From the NCBI GenBank assembly GCA_035440755.1, contig DAORND010000003.1, positions 1 through 64,000 of the forward strand: 64,000 nucleotides of DNA. Direction: 5' to 3'. Every line of letters begins with the position of its first letter. The stretch's first letter is position 1. The notes below the pieces were generated by a model. It had not been told where the DNA came from and made no database searches. It saw nothing but the letters and a program-made list of their open reading frames with translations. The DNA is from Aquimonas sp002352135. GTDB lineage: Bacteria > Pseudomonadota > Gammaproteobacteria > Xanthomonadales > Xanthomonadaceae. Below are positions 42,714-52,418 of the stretch, one piece after another. The translations under genes were made by a program, and so were the position numbers.

Positions 42714-45700
42714 ATGCGATTGAATCCGTTGTTTTCTGCGTTGCTGGTCGGTCTGGCCTTGGGGAGTGCGGCGGCGTCGGCAGCCAAGCCAGAGGCTGAG
42801 CCGAAGTGGGATGTGAACGCCGCTCACGGTGAAACCCGACAGGTGCGTTTTGCCACCAGCGAAGGCACCTGGATGAGCGTCGACGTCAGTCCGGATGGAC
42901 AGCAATTGGTGTTCGATCTGCTGGGCGACTTGTATCTGCTGCCGATCACCGGTGGTGAGGCCAAGCGGGTGACGCAAGGTCTGGCCTTCGATGTACAGCC
43001 GCGTTTTTCGCCGGATGGTCGCGAAGTGTCGTTCACCTCGGATCGGGGTGGCGGCAACAACATCTGGCGCATGCCCTTGGCGGGTGGTGAGCCGGTGGCC
43101 GTCACCAGCGAAGACTTCCGTCTCACCAACAATGCCGAATGGACGCCCGACGGCGACTATCTGATCGCGCGCAAGCATTTCACTGGGGAGCGCTCCTTGG
43201 GTGCGGGTGAGTTGTGGATGTATCACCGCAGCGGTGGCAGTGGATTGCAGTTGACGCAGCAGAAGAACGACCAGCAGGACTTGGGTGAGCCCGCCGTCAG
43301 CCCGGACGGACGTTACGTCTATTACTCCGAAGACGTCACAGCCGGTCCGTTCTTCCAGTACAACAAGAATCCGCATGACGGCATCTACGCGATCAAGCGA
43401 CTGGATCGCCAGACGGGTGAAACCGAGGTGCTCGTCAGTGGGGCGGGCGGTGCGGTGCGACCGCAGCCGTCGCCGGATGGCAAGTCGCTGGCCTTCGTGC
43501 GGCGCGTGCGCGAGAAGTCGGTGTTGCACGTCATGGATCTGGAAAGTGGTGATGTGCGCCCAGTGTGGGATGGCCTGAACCACGATCAACAGGAAGCCTG
43601 GGCGATTTTCGGTCCGTACCCGGGCTTTGACTGGACGCCCGACAGCAGTCAGGTGGTGATCTGGGCGCAGGGCGGCTTGTGGAAGATTCACGTCGCCAGT
43701 GGCGAAGCGGAACGGATTGCCTTTACGGCGCAGGTCGATCAAACCGTCACCGAGCCGCTGCGCTTCGCGCGAACGCTGCCCGAAGCCAGCTTCACCCCGA
43801 AGATGGTGCGCGATGTCGCCACCAGCCCGGACGGGCAGACGGTGATATTCCATGCGGCGGGCAAGCTGTATCGCCGCAGCTTGCCCGACGGGCAGCCGCA
43901 GCGATTGACCATCGATACCGGTTATTTCGAATACCAGCCGAGCTTCAGCTCTGATGGGCAGACCCTGCTTTACACGCGCTGGGCCGACGACAGCCTGGTG
44001 CAAGTGATGGCGCTGAATCTGCTCACCGGCGAGCGACGTCAGTTGAATGCCCAACCGGGTTTCTTCTACAGCCCGCGCTTCTCACGCGATGCCAGCAAAG
44101 TCGTGTTTGCACGTTCGGCGGGTAGCGCGCTGACCGGCAGTCTGTGGGCGCGCGAGCGTGGTGTGTTCTGGATGCCCGCCGAGGGTGGTGAGCCGGTGCA
44201 GGTCGCCAAGGATGGCTACGAACCGCAGTTCAGCGCCGATGGCACGCGGATTTACTATCTCGTCGGTGGTGGCCTATCGAAGAAGCTGATGTCCGTTGGC
44301 TTGCATGGTGAAGAACCGCGCGAGGTCTTCAAGCTCAAGTACGCCGACAACCTGATCATCAGTCCAGACGGTCAATGGGTGGTGTTCAACGAACTGTTCA
44401 ACGCCTACCTCGCGCCACTGCCGCAAACCGGTGGCAGCATCGAGCTGTCGAAGGACAGCAAGGCGATTCCGGTAACTCGCATCACCGCTGATGTCGGCAG
44501 CTACCTGCATTGGTCGGCGGATGGTTCCGCCGTGCACTGGATGGTGGGCGACGAGTACTTCACCCGGAATCTGAAGGACGCCTTCGCCTTCCTGCCGGAT
44601 GCGCCGAAGACGCTGCCCAAACCTGCCGACGCGCGAGGCGTGTCGATGGGGCTGCAATTGCCGGTGTATCGACCCAACGAGCGCGTCGCCTTCACGCATG
44701 CCCGGATCATCACCATGCGCGATGCCGAAAAGAGCCAGGAAGTGATCGAAGACGGCACGCTGCTGGTCGAGGGCGACCAGATCGTCGCCGTCGGGCCGAG
44801 TGCCGGTGTGGTGATACCGGAGGGCGCACGGGTCATCGACGCCACCGGCAAGACCCTGATGCCCGGCATCGTCGATGCACATGCCCATGCGGCGCACTTC
44901 GGGCAAGGCGTGATTCCGCAACAGAACTGGGCGTACTACGCCAACCTCGCGTTTGGCATCACCGCCATGCACGATCCATCGGCGACCACCGAGTTCGTGT
45001 TTTCGCAGGCCGAGCTGGTGCAGGCGGGTGAGATGGTCGGACCGCGCGTGTTTTCCACCGGCACCATCCTGTATGGCGCGGATGGTGATTTCAAAGCGGT
45101 GGTCAATTCGCTGGACGATGCGCGCTCGCACCTGCGCCGAATGCAGGCGAATGGCGCATTCAGCGTGAAGAGCTACAACCAGCCGCGACGGGAGCAGCGC
45201 CAGCAGATCAACCAGGCCGCGCGTGAGCTAGGCATGCTGGTCGTCGAAGAAGGCGGTTCGACTTTCTTCCACAACCTCACCATGGTGCTGGACGGTGTGA
45301 CAACCGTTGAGCACAACCTGCCAATTGCGCCCCTGTATGGCGATGTCATCAATCTGTGGAAGGCCACCGATGTGCGCAATACGCCGACCCTGGTGGTCAG
45401 CTATGGCGGTTTGTCCGGCGAATACTGGTGGTATGCACGTGACAAGGTGTGGGAAGAACCCCGTTTGAATCGGTTCTTCCCGAAAGAGACGCTGGATGCG
45501 CGCAGCATCCGTCGCGAGACCGCGCCCGATTGGGACTACTACCACATCGAGGTCGCCAAGGCCGCCAAGGCCTTGCGCGATGCGGGCGTCAAGATTCAAG
45601 TCGGCGGCCACGGGCAATTGCAGGGACTGGCGCCGCACTGGGAGATCTGGATGTTGACGCAAGGTGGTTTCAGCAACTTCGAAGCCCTGCGTGCGGCGAC

Positions 45701-46010
45701 CATCGACGGCGCGGACGAGATCGGATTCGGCAAACAACTGGGTTCGCTCGAAGTCGGCAAAAAGGCCGACCTGGTTGTGCTGAGTGACAACCCGCTGGAT
45801 GACATTCGACACAGCGCCTCCACCGCGATGGTGATGGTGGGCGGGCGCTTGTTCGACGTGACGCAAGACATGGCCGAAGTTGGTGGACGCGGCGCGCTGG
45901 CACCGCAGTTCTATTGGCAACGGCATGGTGAGAGTCGCCAATTTGGTTTGGAGTATGGCCCGACCATGCCCTGCCATTGTCCCAAATCGGGTGTGGCGCA
46001 TTCGCACTGA
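42714..46010 (+). CDS. Exported TolB-like propeller amidohydrolase
   Basis: Secreted or periplasmic protein (1098 residues). A signal peptide (LNPLFSALLVGLALGSAAASA) precedes TolB/PD40-type propeller repeats up to about residue 640 (repeated forms of FSPDGREVSFTSDR). An amidohydrolase domain with the metal motif DAHAHAAHF (H723, H725) follows, with later histidines in TTVEHNLP and VGGHGQLQG. Its substrate is unknown; similar proteins are annotated as Xaa-Pro dipeptidase-like or imidazolonepropionase-like. AGGGGAG precedes the ATG at 42714. A strong terminator follows. Confidence 0.85.
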   Translation: MRLNPLFSALLVGLALGSAAASAAKPEAEPKWDVNAAHGETRQVRFATSEGTWMSVDVSPDGQQLVFDLLGDLYLLPITGGEAKRVTQGLAFDVQPRFSPDGREVSFTSDRGGGNNIWRMPLAGGEPVAVTSEDFRLTNNAEWTPDGDYLIARKHFTGERSLGAGELWMYHRSGGSGLQLTQQKNDQQDLGEPAVSPDGRYVYYSEDVTAGPFFQYNKNPHDGIYAIKRLDRQTGETEVLVSGAGGAVRPQPSPDGKSLAFVRRVREKSVLHVMDLESGDVRPVWDGLNHDQQEAWAIFGPYPGFDWTPDSSQVVIWAQGGLWKIHVASGEAERIAFTAQVDQTVTEPLRFARTLPEASFTPKMVRDVATSPDGQTVIFHAAGKLYRRSLPDGQPQRLTIDTGYFEYQPSFSSDGQTLLYTRWADDSLVQVMALNLLTGERRQLNAQPGFFYSPRFSRDASKVVFARSAGSALTGSLWARERGVFWMPAEGGEPVQVAKDGYEPQFSADGTRIYYLVGGGLSKKLMSVGLHGEEPREVFKLKYADNLIISPDGQWVVFNELFNAYLAPLPQTGGSIELSKDSKAIPVTRITADVGSYLHWSADGSAVHWMVGDEYFTRNLKDAFAFLPDAPKTLPKPADARGVSMGLQLPVYRPNERVAFTHARIITMRDAEKSQEVIEDGTLLVEGDQIVAVGPSAGVVIPEGARVIDATGKTLMPGIVDAHAHAAHFGQGVIPQQNWAYYANLAFGITAMHDPSATTEFVFSQAELVQAGEMVGPRVFSTGTILYGADGDFKAVVNSLDDARSHLRRMQANGAFSVKSYNQPRREQRQQINQAARELGMLVVEEGGSTFFHNLTMVLDGVTTVEHNLPIAPLYGDVINLWKATDVRNTPTLVVSYGGLSGEYWWYARDKVWEEPRLNRFFPKETLDARSIRRETAPDWDYYHIEVAKAAKALRDAGVKIQVGGHGQLQGLAPHWEIWMLTQGGFSNFEALRAATIDGADEIGFGKQLGSLEVGKKADLVVLSDNPLDDIRHSASTAMVMVGGRLFDVTQDMAEVGGRGALAPQFYWQRHGESRQFGLEYGPTMPCHCPKSGVAHSH

Positions 46011-46047
46011 TACCACTGAGAGTCCATTAGCAAACCACTGCTAGACC

Positions 46048-46083
46048 AATCCCGCTCGAAGCCTTGTCGAGCGGGATTTTTTT
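46048..46083 (+). terminator. Rho-independent terminator
   Basis: A perfect 12-bp stem (AATCCCGCTCGA with TCGAGCGGGATT), a 7-base loop and a run of seven T. It lies 37 bases after the amidohydrolase stop and is the clearest terminator in the window. Confidence 0.92.
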
Positions 46084-46153
46084 CGTCAATACCAGTGCGC
46101 ATCGCAGTGCGTCATCGGTACACTCGCGCGCATTCAAACGACCGAGCAAAGCC

Positions 46154-47626
46154 ATGACTCCCAGCCAGGAGCTGCGTCGCACCAAGATTCTTGCCACCCT
46201 CGGACCGGCGACCGACGCGCCCGGCGCGCTGGAGGCTGTGCTCTCTGCGGGTGTGAACGTGGTGCGGCTGAACTTTTCGCATGGCACGGCCGACCATCAC
46301 CGTGCGCGTGCCAGCGCCGTGCGCGAACTGGCTGCCAAGTTCGGGCGCGAAATCGGCATTCTTGCCGACCTCGGCGGACCGAAGATTCGCGTCGAAAAGT
46401 TCGCCAATCAGAAAATCCAACTCAAGAGTGGCCAATCCTTCGTGCTGGACTGCCGTGCCGACGCACCGCTCGGTGATGAGACTCGCGTCGGCTGCAGCTA
46501 TCTGGGGCTGCCACAGGACGTGAACGTGGGCGACACCTTGCTGCTGGACGACGGCCTGATCTCGCTGGAGGTGGTCGCCGTTCAGGGCGCGGAGATCCAC
46601 ACCCGAGCCATCACCGACGGTCCCTTGTCTGATCGCAAAGGCTTGAACCGCCTGGGCGGTGGCCTGTCACTCGGTGCCCTGACCGACAAGGATCGCGCCG
46701 ATATCCGCACCGCCGCCGACCTGGGTGTCGACTTCATCGCCATCAGCTTCTGCCGCAGTGCCGAAGACATCGAAGAGGCGCGCAGTCTGGCGCGAGCGGC
46801 TGGCAGCAACGCACAGATGGTGGCCAAGATCGAACGCGCCGAGGCGATTGCCAATCTGCGCGAGATCGTCGACGCCAGCGAGGTGGTCATGGTGGCGCGT
46901 GGTGACTTGGGCGTCGAGATCGGTGATGCGGAATTGCCCGGTCTGCAGAAGACCATCATCCGCGAGGCGCTGGAACGCGGTCGTGTGGTCATCACCGCCA
47001 CGCAGATGCTGCAGTCGATGGTCGACAACCCGATCCCGACCCGCGCCGAAGTGCTCGATGTCGCCAACTCGGTGATCGATGGCACGGACGCGGTGATGCT
47101 GTCGGCCGAATCCGCCTCCGGTGCCTGGCCGCAAAAAGCCGTCGAAGCCATGGCGCGCATCTGTCTGGGCGCCGAGCGCCAGTTCAAAACCGTCGCCGAT
47201 TTTGGTTCGGCGCAGGAACACCTCGCGCATGTGGATCAGGCGATTGCGATGGGCGCGATGTTTCTGGCCGAACATATCAAGGTGCGCGCCATCATCGCCT
47301 TGACCGAGTCGGGCGGCACCGCACGTTATCTGTCGCGCTTCCGCAGTGCCGTGCCGATTTTCGGCATGTCTCGACATGTGGCCGCACGGCGACGCATGTC
47401 GATGATGCGCGACGTGCATCCGGTGGACTTCGACAGTGGTGACATGTCGCCACGCAACGCCGCCCGCGCCGCCGTCGAAAAGCTGTTCGGTCTGGGCTTG
47501 CTGGCAGTGGGTGATCGGGTGGTAATCACCGCAGGCGACCACATGCAGCAGCACGGCTCCACCAACACCCTGCGGCTGTTGCGTGTGGGCGAGGGTGGCG
47601 TGGCAGAAGGCTTGGGTGAGCTTTGA
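46154..47626 (+). CDS. pyk: Pyruvate kinase
   Basis: Glycolytic enzyme making pyruvate and ATP from phosphoenolpyruvate and ADP (490 residues). RRTKILATLGPATD opens the barrel; MVAKIERAEAI holds the active-site lysine, and VMVARGDLGVEIGDAELP and ITATQMLQSM follow. The C-terminal domain ends with the usual TNTLRLLRV. It starts at 46154; an upstream in-frame ATG lies inside the terminator. It converges on the photolyase gene. Confidence 0.97.
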   Translation: MTPSQELRRTKILATLGPATDAPGALEAVLSAGVNVVRLNFSHGTADHHRARASAVRELAAKFGREIGILADLGGPKIRVEKFANQKIQLKSGQSFVLDCRADAPLGDETRVGCSYLGLPQDVNVGDTLLLDDGLISLEVVAVQGAEIHTRAITDGPLSDRKGLNRLGGGLSLGALTDKDRADIRTAADLGVDFIAISFCRSAEDIEEARSLARAAGSNAQMVAKIERAEAIANLREIVDASEVVMVARGDLGVEIGDAELPGLQKTIIREALERGRVVITATQMLQSMVDNPIPTRAEVLDVANSVIDGTDAVMLSAESASGAWPQKAVEAMARICLGAERQFKTVADFGSAQEHLAHVDQAIAMGAMFLAEHIKVRAIIALTESGGTARYLSRFRSAVPIFGMSRHVAARRRMSMMRDVHPVDFDSGDMSPRNAARAAVEKLFGLGLLAVGDRVVITAGDHMQQHGSTNTLRLLRVGEGGVAEGLGEL

Positions 47627-47638
47627 GGGCAGTTACCG

Positions 47639-49195
47639 CTAGCGATCTTGGCCCTGGTCATCGGCGAAGAGATCGATCTGCTTGAGCGGGGCGCGCCTCG
47701 GTTGCGATATCTTGCGTTGCCGACTGCCGTGCTTCTGCAGGACTGCCTCGCTGAGGGTGTGCAGCGCAGGCTGGGACTGTCGCCATGCGGTGAGGCGGCA
47801 TCTTGCCTCCCGACCTGCCTGATCCGCGTCAAGAATCGGTTCGGGATAGTCGGTCCCCAGTCGCACGCCGAAGCGCAGCAACTGGGCGGCGGGCGCGCGC
47901 CACGGTGCGTGAATCCATGGCTCTGGCAGGTTGGCGAGCTCAGGTACCCATCGTCGGATGAAGTGAGCACCCGGGTCCTGATCGAAGGATTGCTTCAGCG
48001 GGTTGTAGATGCGCGGAATGTTGATGCCCGTTACGCCGCTCTGCATCTGACATTGTGGGTAGTGGATGCCAGGCTCGTAGTCGGTGAAATGTCGCGCCAG
48101 ATGCAAAGCCGGCTGTCGCCAATGCAACCACAAGTGCCATGCGGCTACCGCCATCAGCATCGCGCGCATTCGGAAGTTGATCCAGCCGCTGTGCATCAGT
48201 GCGCGCATGCAGGCGTCGACAAAGGGCCAGCCCGTCGCGCCGCTTCGCCACGCATCGAACCGCTGCAGCGAGAAATCCGATTCGCGCATGCCATCGAACG
48301 CGGCGTTGACATTGCGGAACTCGATCGAAGGCTCTGTTTCGAGTTTCTGCATGAAGTGACAATGCCAATGCAGTCGGGACTCGTAACTGCGCAGCGCGCG
48401 TGGCCATGCACCACGCAACTCGGTGGGAAGTGAGACGGTCTCTGCCGCGCGATTGCGCGTTGCCTGCACGACTTCACGCAACGAGAGGGTGCCCCAAGCC
48501 AAATGGGTGGACACGCGTGAACAAGCGCCGCCTGCCGTCACGGGACTCGACATCTGGACGGTGTAGTGCTCCCCACGTTGGTAGAGGAACGTCTCCAGAC
48601 AACGCAGTCCGGCATTGCGCCCAGCACGTTGCTGCGCGCCAGGAGTGGAGCGAGCGGCGAGCGTCGGCGGCGCATCGGGAATCGGGTCGGCGGGAATGCA
48701 TGGGGCGCTCCGCACGTGCGAAATGACGTGCTGTGGCTTCGCCATCAGGCGTTCCCACTGGGCTGCCCAATGCTGCCGCTGCCGAAGCCCGCGAACAACG
48801 CCGAACTGACGCGATTGGTGCCACTCTATACCCTTGCCCCGGGCCCAGGCCGCGACGCGCAGATCGCGCTGAAATGTCCAATGGTTACCGGTTTCCGCAT
48901 GCGAGTGCAGGGCGACGAAGCCGCATTCGCGGTGGAGTGTCTCCAGCACCTCGCAGATTTCGCCCTGGCGGATGCACAGGGGCAGTCCCAGCGCGTATAG
49001 CGACTGTCGCAATTCCTGCAACGCGCCGCGCGCGAACTGCCAATGCCGCCATGAGCTGTCGGGGAGCGACCAGAACGCTGGTTCGATCACGAACAAGGGC
49101 AGCACCCGTCCAGATTGCGCCGCCCGCCACAGAGGCCGGTGATCATGGGTGCGCAAGTCACGCTTGAACCAGACGAGGTGGATGGCGTCGGACAT
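47639..49195 (-). CDS. Cryptochrome/photolyase family protein
   Basis: FAD-binding light-driven DNA repair enzyme or photoreceptor (518 residues). The N-terminal antenna domain begins HLVWFKRDLRTHDHRPL. FAD-domain landmarks are TGWPFVDACMRALMHSGWINFRMRAML, FTDYEPGIHYPQ and IPRIYNPLKQSFDQD. The last two segments differ from class I CPD photolyases (which have RIFNP) and mark a distinct bacterial subgroup. Whether it repairs DNA or signals is not clear. The start at 49195 has the family motif a few residues later; 72 earlier codons carry no homology. Confidence 0.9.
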   Translation of the reverse strand: MSDAIHLVWFKRDLRTHDHRPLWRAAQSGRVLPLFVIEPAFWSLPDSSWRHWQFARGALQELRQSLYALGLPLCIRQGEICEVLETLHRECGFVALHSHAETGNHWTFQRDLRVAAWARGKGIEWHQSRQFGVVRGLRQRQHWAAQWERLMAKPQHVISHVRSAPCIPADPIPDAPPTLAARSTPGAQQRAGRNAGLRCLETFLYQRGEHYTVQMSSPVTAGGACSRVSTHLAWGTLSLREVVQATRNRAAETVSLPTELRGAWPRALRSYESRLHWHCHFMQKLETEPSIEFRNVNAAFDGMRESDFSLQRFDAWRSGATGWPFVDACMRALMHSGWINFRMRAMLMAVAAWHLWLHWRQPALHLARHFTDYEPGIHYPQCQMQSGVTGINIPRIYNPLKQSFDQDPGAHFIRRWVPELANLPEPWIHAPWRAPAAQLLRFGVRLGTDYPEPILDADQAGREARCRLTAWRQSQPALHTLSEAVLQKHGSRQRKISQPRRAPLKQIDLFADDQGQDR

Positions 49196-49429
49196 CCCTG
49201 CAGCGTGCGGCGTGGAATGCAGAGAGCGGGTGAAAGCCCGATGCACGTGTTCAGTGGTCGGTGTCGACTGAGCACGCCAAGAATCCGACAAGACCCTGCG
49301 TCGCTGTCCAAACTGGCGTTGCCGTCTCAATCTGGTGCGCGGTATGGCGCAAGTTGCGACTGAGGCAGACATTGAACTTGAGCTGGTCCATGTCCAGACT
49401 CGAGGTGTCATTCGCCTTGGAGGTCAGGG

Positions 49430-50059
49430 ATGTCCACGCGCATTCGATCGATAGACCAGACCGGATTCATCACCTTGCTGGTCCTGTTGCTGGCGGCGTT
49501 GATCGTCGCCTTTCTGATTGCACAGGATCGCCTGACCTGGCTGCTCGAAGTGATGTGGGTTCTGCTCGCGATGCCTTTGCTGGTCGCCACGCGGGCGCGG
49601 TTTCCGTTGACGCGACTGCTGTATGTGCTGATCGGCATTCACTGTCTGATTCTGATCTACGGTGGTGCCTATACCTATGCGCTCACGCCGTTGGGTTTGT
49701 GGGTTCAGGACGTCTTTGATCTGGCGCGCAATCACTACGATCGCCTTGGTCATTTCGCACAGGGATTCATCCCCGCCATCCTGGCGCGCGAACTCTTGCT
49801 GCGCCTCACACCGCTGCACCGTGGCGGTTGGTTGTTCTATCTCGTGGTGTCGGTGTGTCTCGCCTTCAGCGCCTTCTTCGAGATGATCGAATGGTGGGCG
49901 GCGTTGATCTGGGGCGGTGACGCGGATGCCTTCCTCGCGACCCAGGGCGATGTCTGGGACACCCAATGGGACATGTTCCTCGCGCTGTGCGGTGCCATCA
50001 CCGCGCAGCTTGCGCTGGCGCGTTGGCATGATCGCGAGTTGGGTGTCACGCATGACTGA
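49430..50059 (+). CDS. DUF2238 (YjdF-like) membrane protein
   Basis: Integral membrane protein (209 residues, about six helices). The family segments IHCLILIYGGAYTYA, RNHYDRLGHFAQGFIPAILARE, AFFEMIEWWAAL and DVWDTQWDMFLAL are conserved and rich in His, Glu and Asp. The family has no known function. It is followed by the BlaI/BlaR pair, with the operator in between, so it is probably a separate unit. Confidence 0.85.
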   Translation: MSTRIRSIDQTGFITLLVLLLAALIVAFLIAQDRLTWLLEVMWVLLAMPLLVATRARFPLTRLLYVLIGIHCLILIYGGAYTYALTPLGLWVQDVFDLARNHYDRLGHFAQGFIPAILARELLLRLTPLHRGGWLFYLVVSVCLAFSAFFEMIEWWAALIWGGDADAFLATQGDVWDTQWDMFLALCGAITAQLALARWHDRELGVTHD

Positions 50060-50077
50060 GGCGACTGCGGTCGCCGC

Positions 50078-50130
50078 TTGACAGGGTTGTTTACGGGTGT
50101 AATCTGTGGCCAACGATTACACGAGTAAAC
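50078..50130 (+). promoter_or_regulatory. BlaI-type promoter/operator
   Basis: TTGACA (50078-50083) and TAATCT (50100-50105) form a sigma-70-like promoter with a 16-base spacer. Two operator halves overlap and follow it: GTTTACGGGTGTAATC (50089-50104) and GATTACACGAGTAAAC (50115-50130), which are near-perfect inverted repeats of each other. Each also contains TTAC-N4-GTAA, like the BlaI/MecI TACA/TGTA boxes. Repression of the blaI-blaR pair by its own product is the natural reading. Confidence 0.75.
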
Positions 50131-50134
50131 GAAG

Positions 50135-50560
50135 ATGCAGATCAGTGAAGCAGAGGCCATCGTGATGGACGTGCTGTGGGCGAGCAGCCCGCGCGCGGCA
50201 GAGGAGGTGGTGGCAGCGTTGTCCGGCCTGCAGGACTGGCAGGAAGCGACCATCAAGACCCTGCTCAATCGTCTGCTCAACAAGGGTGCGATTCAGGCCG
50301 AGCGTGATGGGCGACGTTACCTTTACTCGCCGGTGCTGCGTCGTGAGGACTACGTGCGCTCACAGAGTGAAGGCCTGCTGGACCGCTTGTTCGGTGGGCG
50401 ATTGGCACCGCTGGTGGCGCAATTCAGCGAACAACGAGGCCTGAAGCGCGAAGACATCGCGGAGTTGCGCGAACTGCTGGATCGCCTGGAGGACGAGAGT
50501 CCAACGACCAGCGCAGGACAAGGCCGCACGAATCGAAAAGGAGCGCGCGATGAGCATTGA
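50135..50560 (+). CDS. BlaI/MecI/CopY-family repressor
   Basis: Winged-helix repressor (141 residues). MQISEAEAIVMDVLWASSPRAAEEVV and TIKTLLNRLLNKGAIQAERDGRRYLYSP are the family core. BlaI-type repressors are cleaved or inactivated when the partner metalloprotease is triggered. It overlaps the BlaR-like gene by 11 bases and lies 4 bases after its presumed operator. There is no beta-lactamase gene here, so the regulated target may be the pair itself or distant genes. Confidence 0.92.
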   Translation: MQISEAEAIVMDVLWASSPRAAEEVVAALSGLQDWQEATIKTLLNRLLNKGAIQAERDGRRYLYSPVLRREDYVRSQSEGLLDRLFGGRLAPLVAQFSEQRGLKREDIAELRELLDRLEDESPTTSAGQGRTNRKGARDEH

Positions 50561-52277
50561 TTCGCAGAACCTGCTGGAAAGCCTGCTGGCGCTGACCTTG
50601 ACCATCGCGATGGTGATCGCCCTGCGTGGCGTTTGGCGAAGATGGTTTGGTGCGACGGCCAGTTACGCGTTGTGGATGCTGGTGCCGCTGGCTACGGCTG
50701 CGGTCTGGTTGCCTGCGAGTTCAATGCCAATCCAGCGCTTCCGCATCACCACCGGGCTGATGGAACACGTTGCCGCCGCCAGTCCGACGGTGTCGTCGAG
50801 CGCCGAGTGGACAGTGAGCCGAATCCTGTTGCTCGTGTGGATGTTGGGAATGCTCGCGTTTGCTTGGCGCTTATGGCATCAGCAGCGCGCATTTCGCCAG
50901 CGGCTTGGTGATCTGGTCGAATCTGGCGAGGACACCTGGCGCGCGCAGTCGTCGCGCGGACTCCCCGCAGTGGTGGGATTGCCTGGACGTATCGTCCTGC
51001 CCGCCGATTTCCATTCGCGCTATGACCCCGAGCAGCAGGCCCTGATGTTGGCGCACGAGCGCGTTCACCTGCAGCGCGGAGACTTGTGGGTGAACGGCCT
51101 GGTCGCGCTGATTCGCTGTCTCTGCTGGTTTCATCCATTAGTGCATCACGCTGCGCGCTTGCTGCGCTTCGATCAGGAACTGGCCTGTGATGCGCGCGTG
51201 TTGCAGACCCATCCTCGGCTGCGTCGTCGCTATGCCGAAACCCTGTTGCAGGCCGAGTGCATCGGCCATCCCGTGCCCCTCGGCTGCCACGCCTTCGGCA
51301 CCAACCCATTCAAGGAGCGCATTGCCATGTTGACCCGACCGCTGCCATCTACCCCAAGACAACGATGGGCTAGTGCAGGCCTGCTGCTCCTCTCTATCCT
51401 GACCTCCGCCTTGGCATGGGCAGGCCAGGCACCTGAGGCGACGGACGACACCCGTGCCATCGTGGTGGATCTCGCCTTCGACTACGCCACCGTCAGCCTG
51501 CAAAGTGATGCGATTCTCAATCGAGGCGACGGCAGACCCAGGTTGATGACGCGACCCGGAGACGAATTTGCCATCGCCGTCGGTGAGGACGGGGAACAAT
51601 GGAACGCCACGTTCAAGGCCGTAGAGGAATCGTCAGGCAGCTTTGGCATCACCGGCACCATTCGTTTCAACGATGATCTGGTCAGCGAGCCGCGCTTGCG
51701 GGTCGCCGAGGGCAAGACTTCGAGAGTCGATGTCACGACGAGTGATGGTCAGCATCGGTTTTCGATGGACATGAGCTTGGCCTGGGGAAATTTTCCCGCC
51801 CCGCCCTCACCTCCGACCCCTCCCGCACCACCCGGGACTCCCGTTGGCCGAGCGAGCCTCGCGCCACCTGCACCTCCAGCTCCACCCGAGGCACCCCCGG
51901 CCCCAGTGGGCCTCGCGCCTCCAGCACCACCAGCCGCTCCCGCACCGCCTCTGCCACCCCCGCCGTTGACGCGCGAAGTCAGCATTGTTCATGCGCCTGC
52001 ACCGGCGTACCCGGCAACGGCGATGGCCGAAAAGCATGAAGGCCGGGTCATGTTGAAGCTGCTGGTGCGGGAAACCGGCAGGGCCGCAGAGGTGTCGGTT
52101 GAACAGAGTTCCGGCTACAGCGAGCTCGACGCCGCCGCCGTTGCTGCTGTCGAACAATGGCAGTTCAGCCCTGGCCAGCAGGGCAGTCGCCCGGTGGCAT
52201 CGTGGATCATGGTGCCGGTGCAGTTCAGTCTCGACGACGAAGCAAACGCACCGGTCGCGGGCGCACCGGAGTCCTGA
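50550..52277 (+). CDS. BlaR1-like M56 metalloprotease fused to a TonB-type domain
   Basis: Membrane metalloprotease sensor (575 residues). Several helices (12-110) are followed by the peptidase with the zinc motif HERVH (169-173) and FDQELACDARVL. A last helix lies near residues 272-290. The part after it has no penicillin-binding domain; instead there is a beta domain, a proline-rich linker (about 416-474) and a TonB C-terminal-type domain (475-570, VMLKLLVRETGRAAEVSVEQSSGY). The fusion suggests a sensor of some periplasmic state rather than beta-lactam. Partner: the overlapping BlaI-type gene. Confidence 0.88.
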   Translation: MSIDSQNLLESLLALTLTIAMVIALRGVWRRWFGATASYALWMLVPLATAAVWLPASSMPIQRFRITTGLMEHVAAASPTVSSSAEWTVSRILLLVWMLGMLAFAWRLWHQQRAFRQRLGDLVESGEDTWRAQSSRGLPAVVGLPGRIVLPADFHSRYDPEQQALMLAHERVHLQRGDLWVNGLVALIRCLCWFHPLVHHAARLLRFDQELACDARVLQTHPRLRRRYAETLLQAECIGHPVPLGCHAFGTNPFKERIAMLTRPLPSTPRQRWASAGLLLLSILTSALAWAGQAPEATDDTRAIVVDLAFDYATVSLQSDAILNRGDGRPRLMTRPGDEFAIAVGEDGEQWNATFKAVEESSGSFGITGTIRFNDDLVSEPRLRVAEGKTSRVDVTTSDGQHRFSMDMSLAWGNFPAPPSPPTPPAPPGTPVGRASLAPPAPPAPPEAPPAPVGLAPPAPPAAPAPPLPPPPLTREVSIVHAPAPAYPATAMAEKHEGRVMLKLLVRETGRAAEVSVEQSSGYSELDAAAVAAVEQWQFSPGQQGSRPVASWIMVPVQFSLDDEANAPVAGAPES

Positions 52278-52306
52278 GCGGACATTGTCAACCGGACTTG
52301 CCTGCT

Positions 52307-52403
52307 GGCGTTGAGGACGGATTCGCAGACCCGCTGCCATCCACAGTATTGTCCTGCGAACTGGGGTGTGCCGCACCATACCGCTGTCCAAATCCTCAAC
52401 GCC
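52307..52403. repeat. Inverted repeat in a leader region
   Basis: GGCGTTGAGGA (52307-52317) and TCCTCAACGCC (52393-52403) are exact inverted copies separated by 75 bases. They sit between the BlaR-like gene and the next start codon. The right arm ends 15 bases before that ATG, so the structure could affect its ribosome access. Confidence 0.4.
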
Positions 52404-52418
52404 ACAGGAATCCCACGA

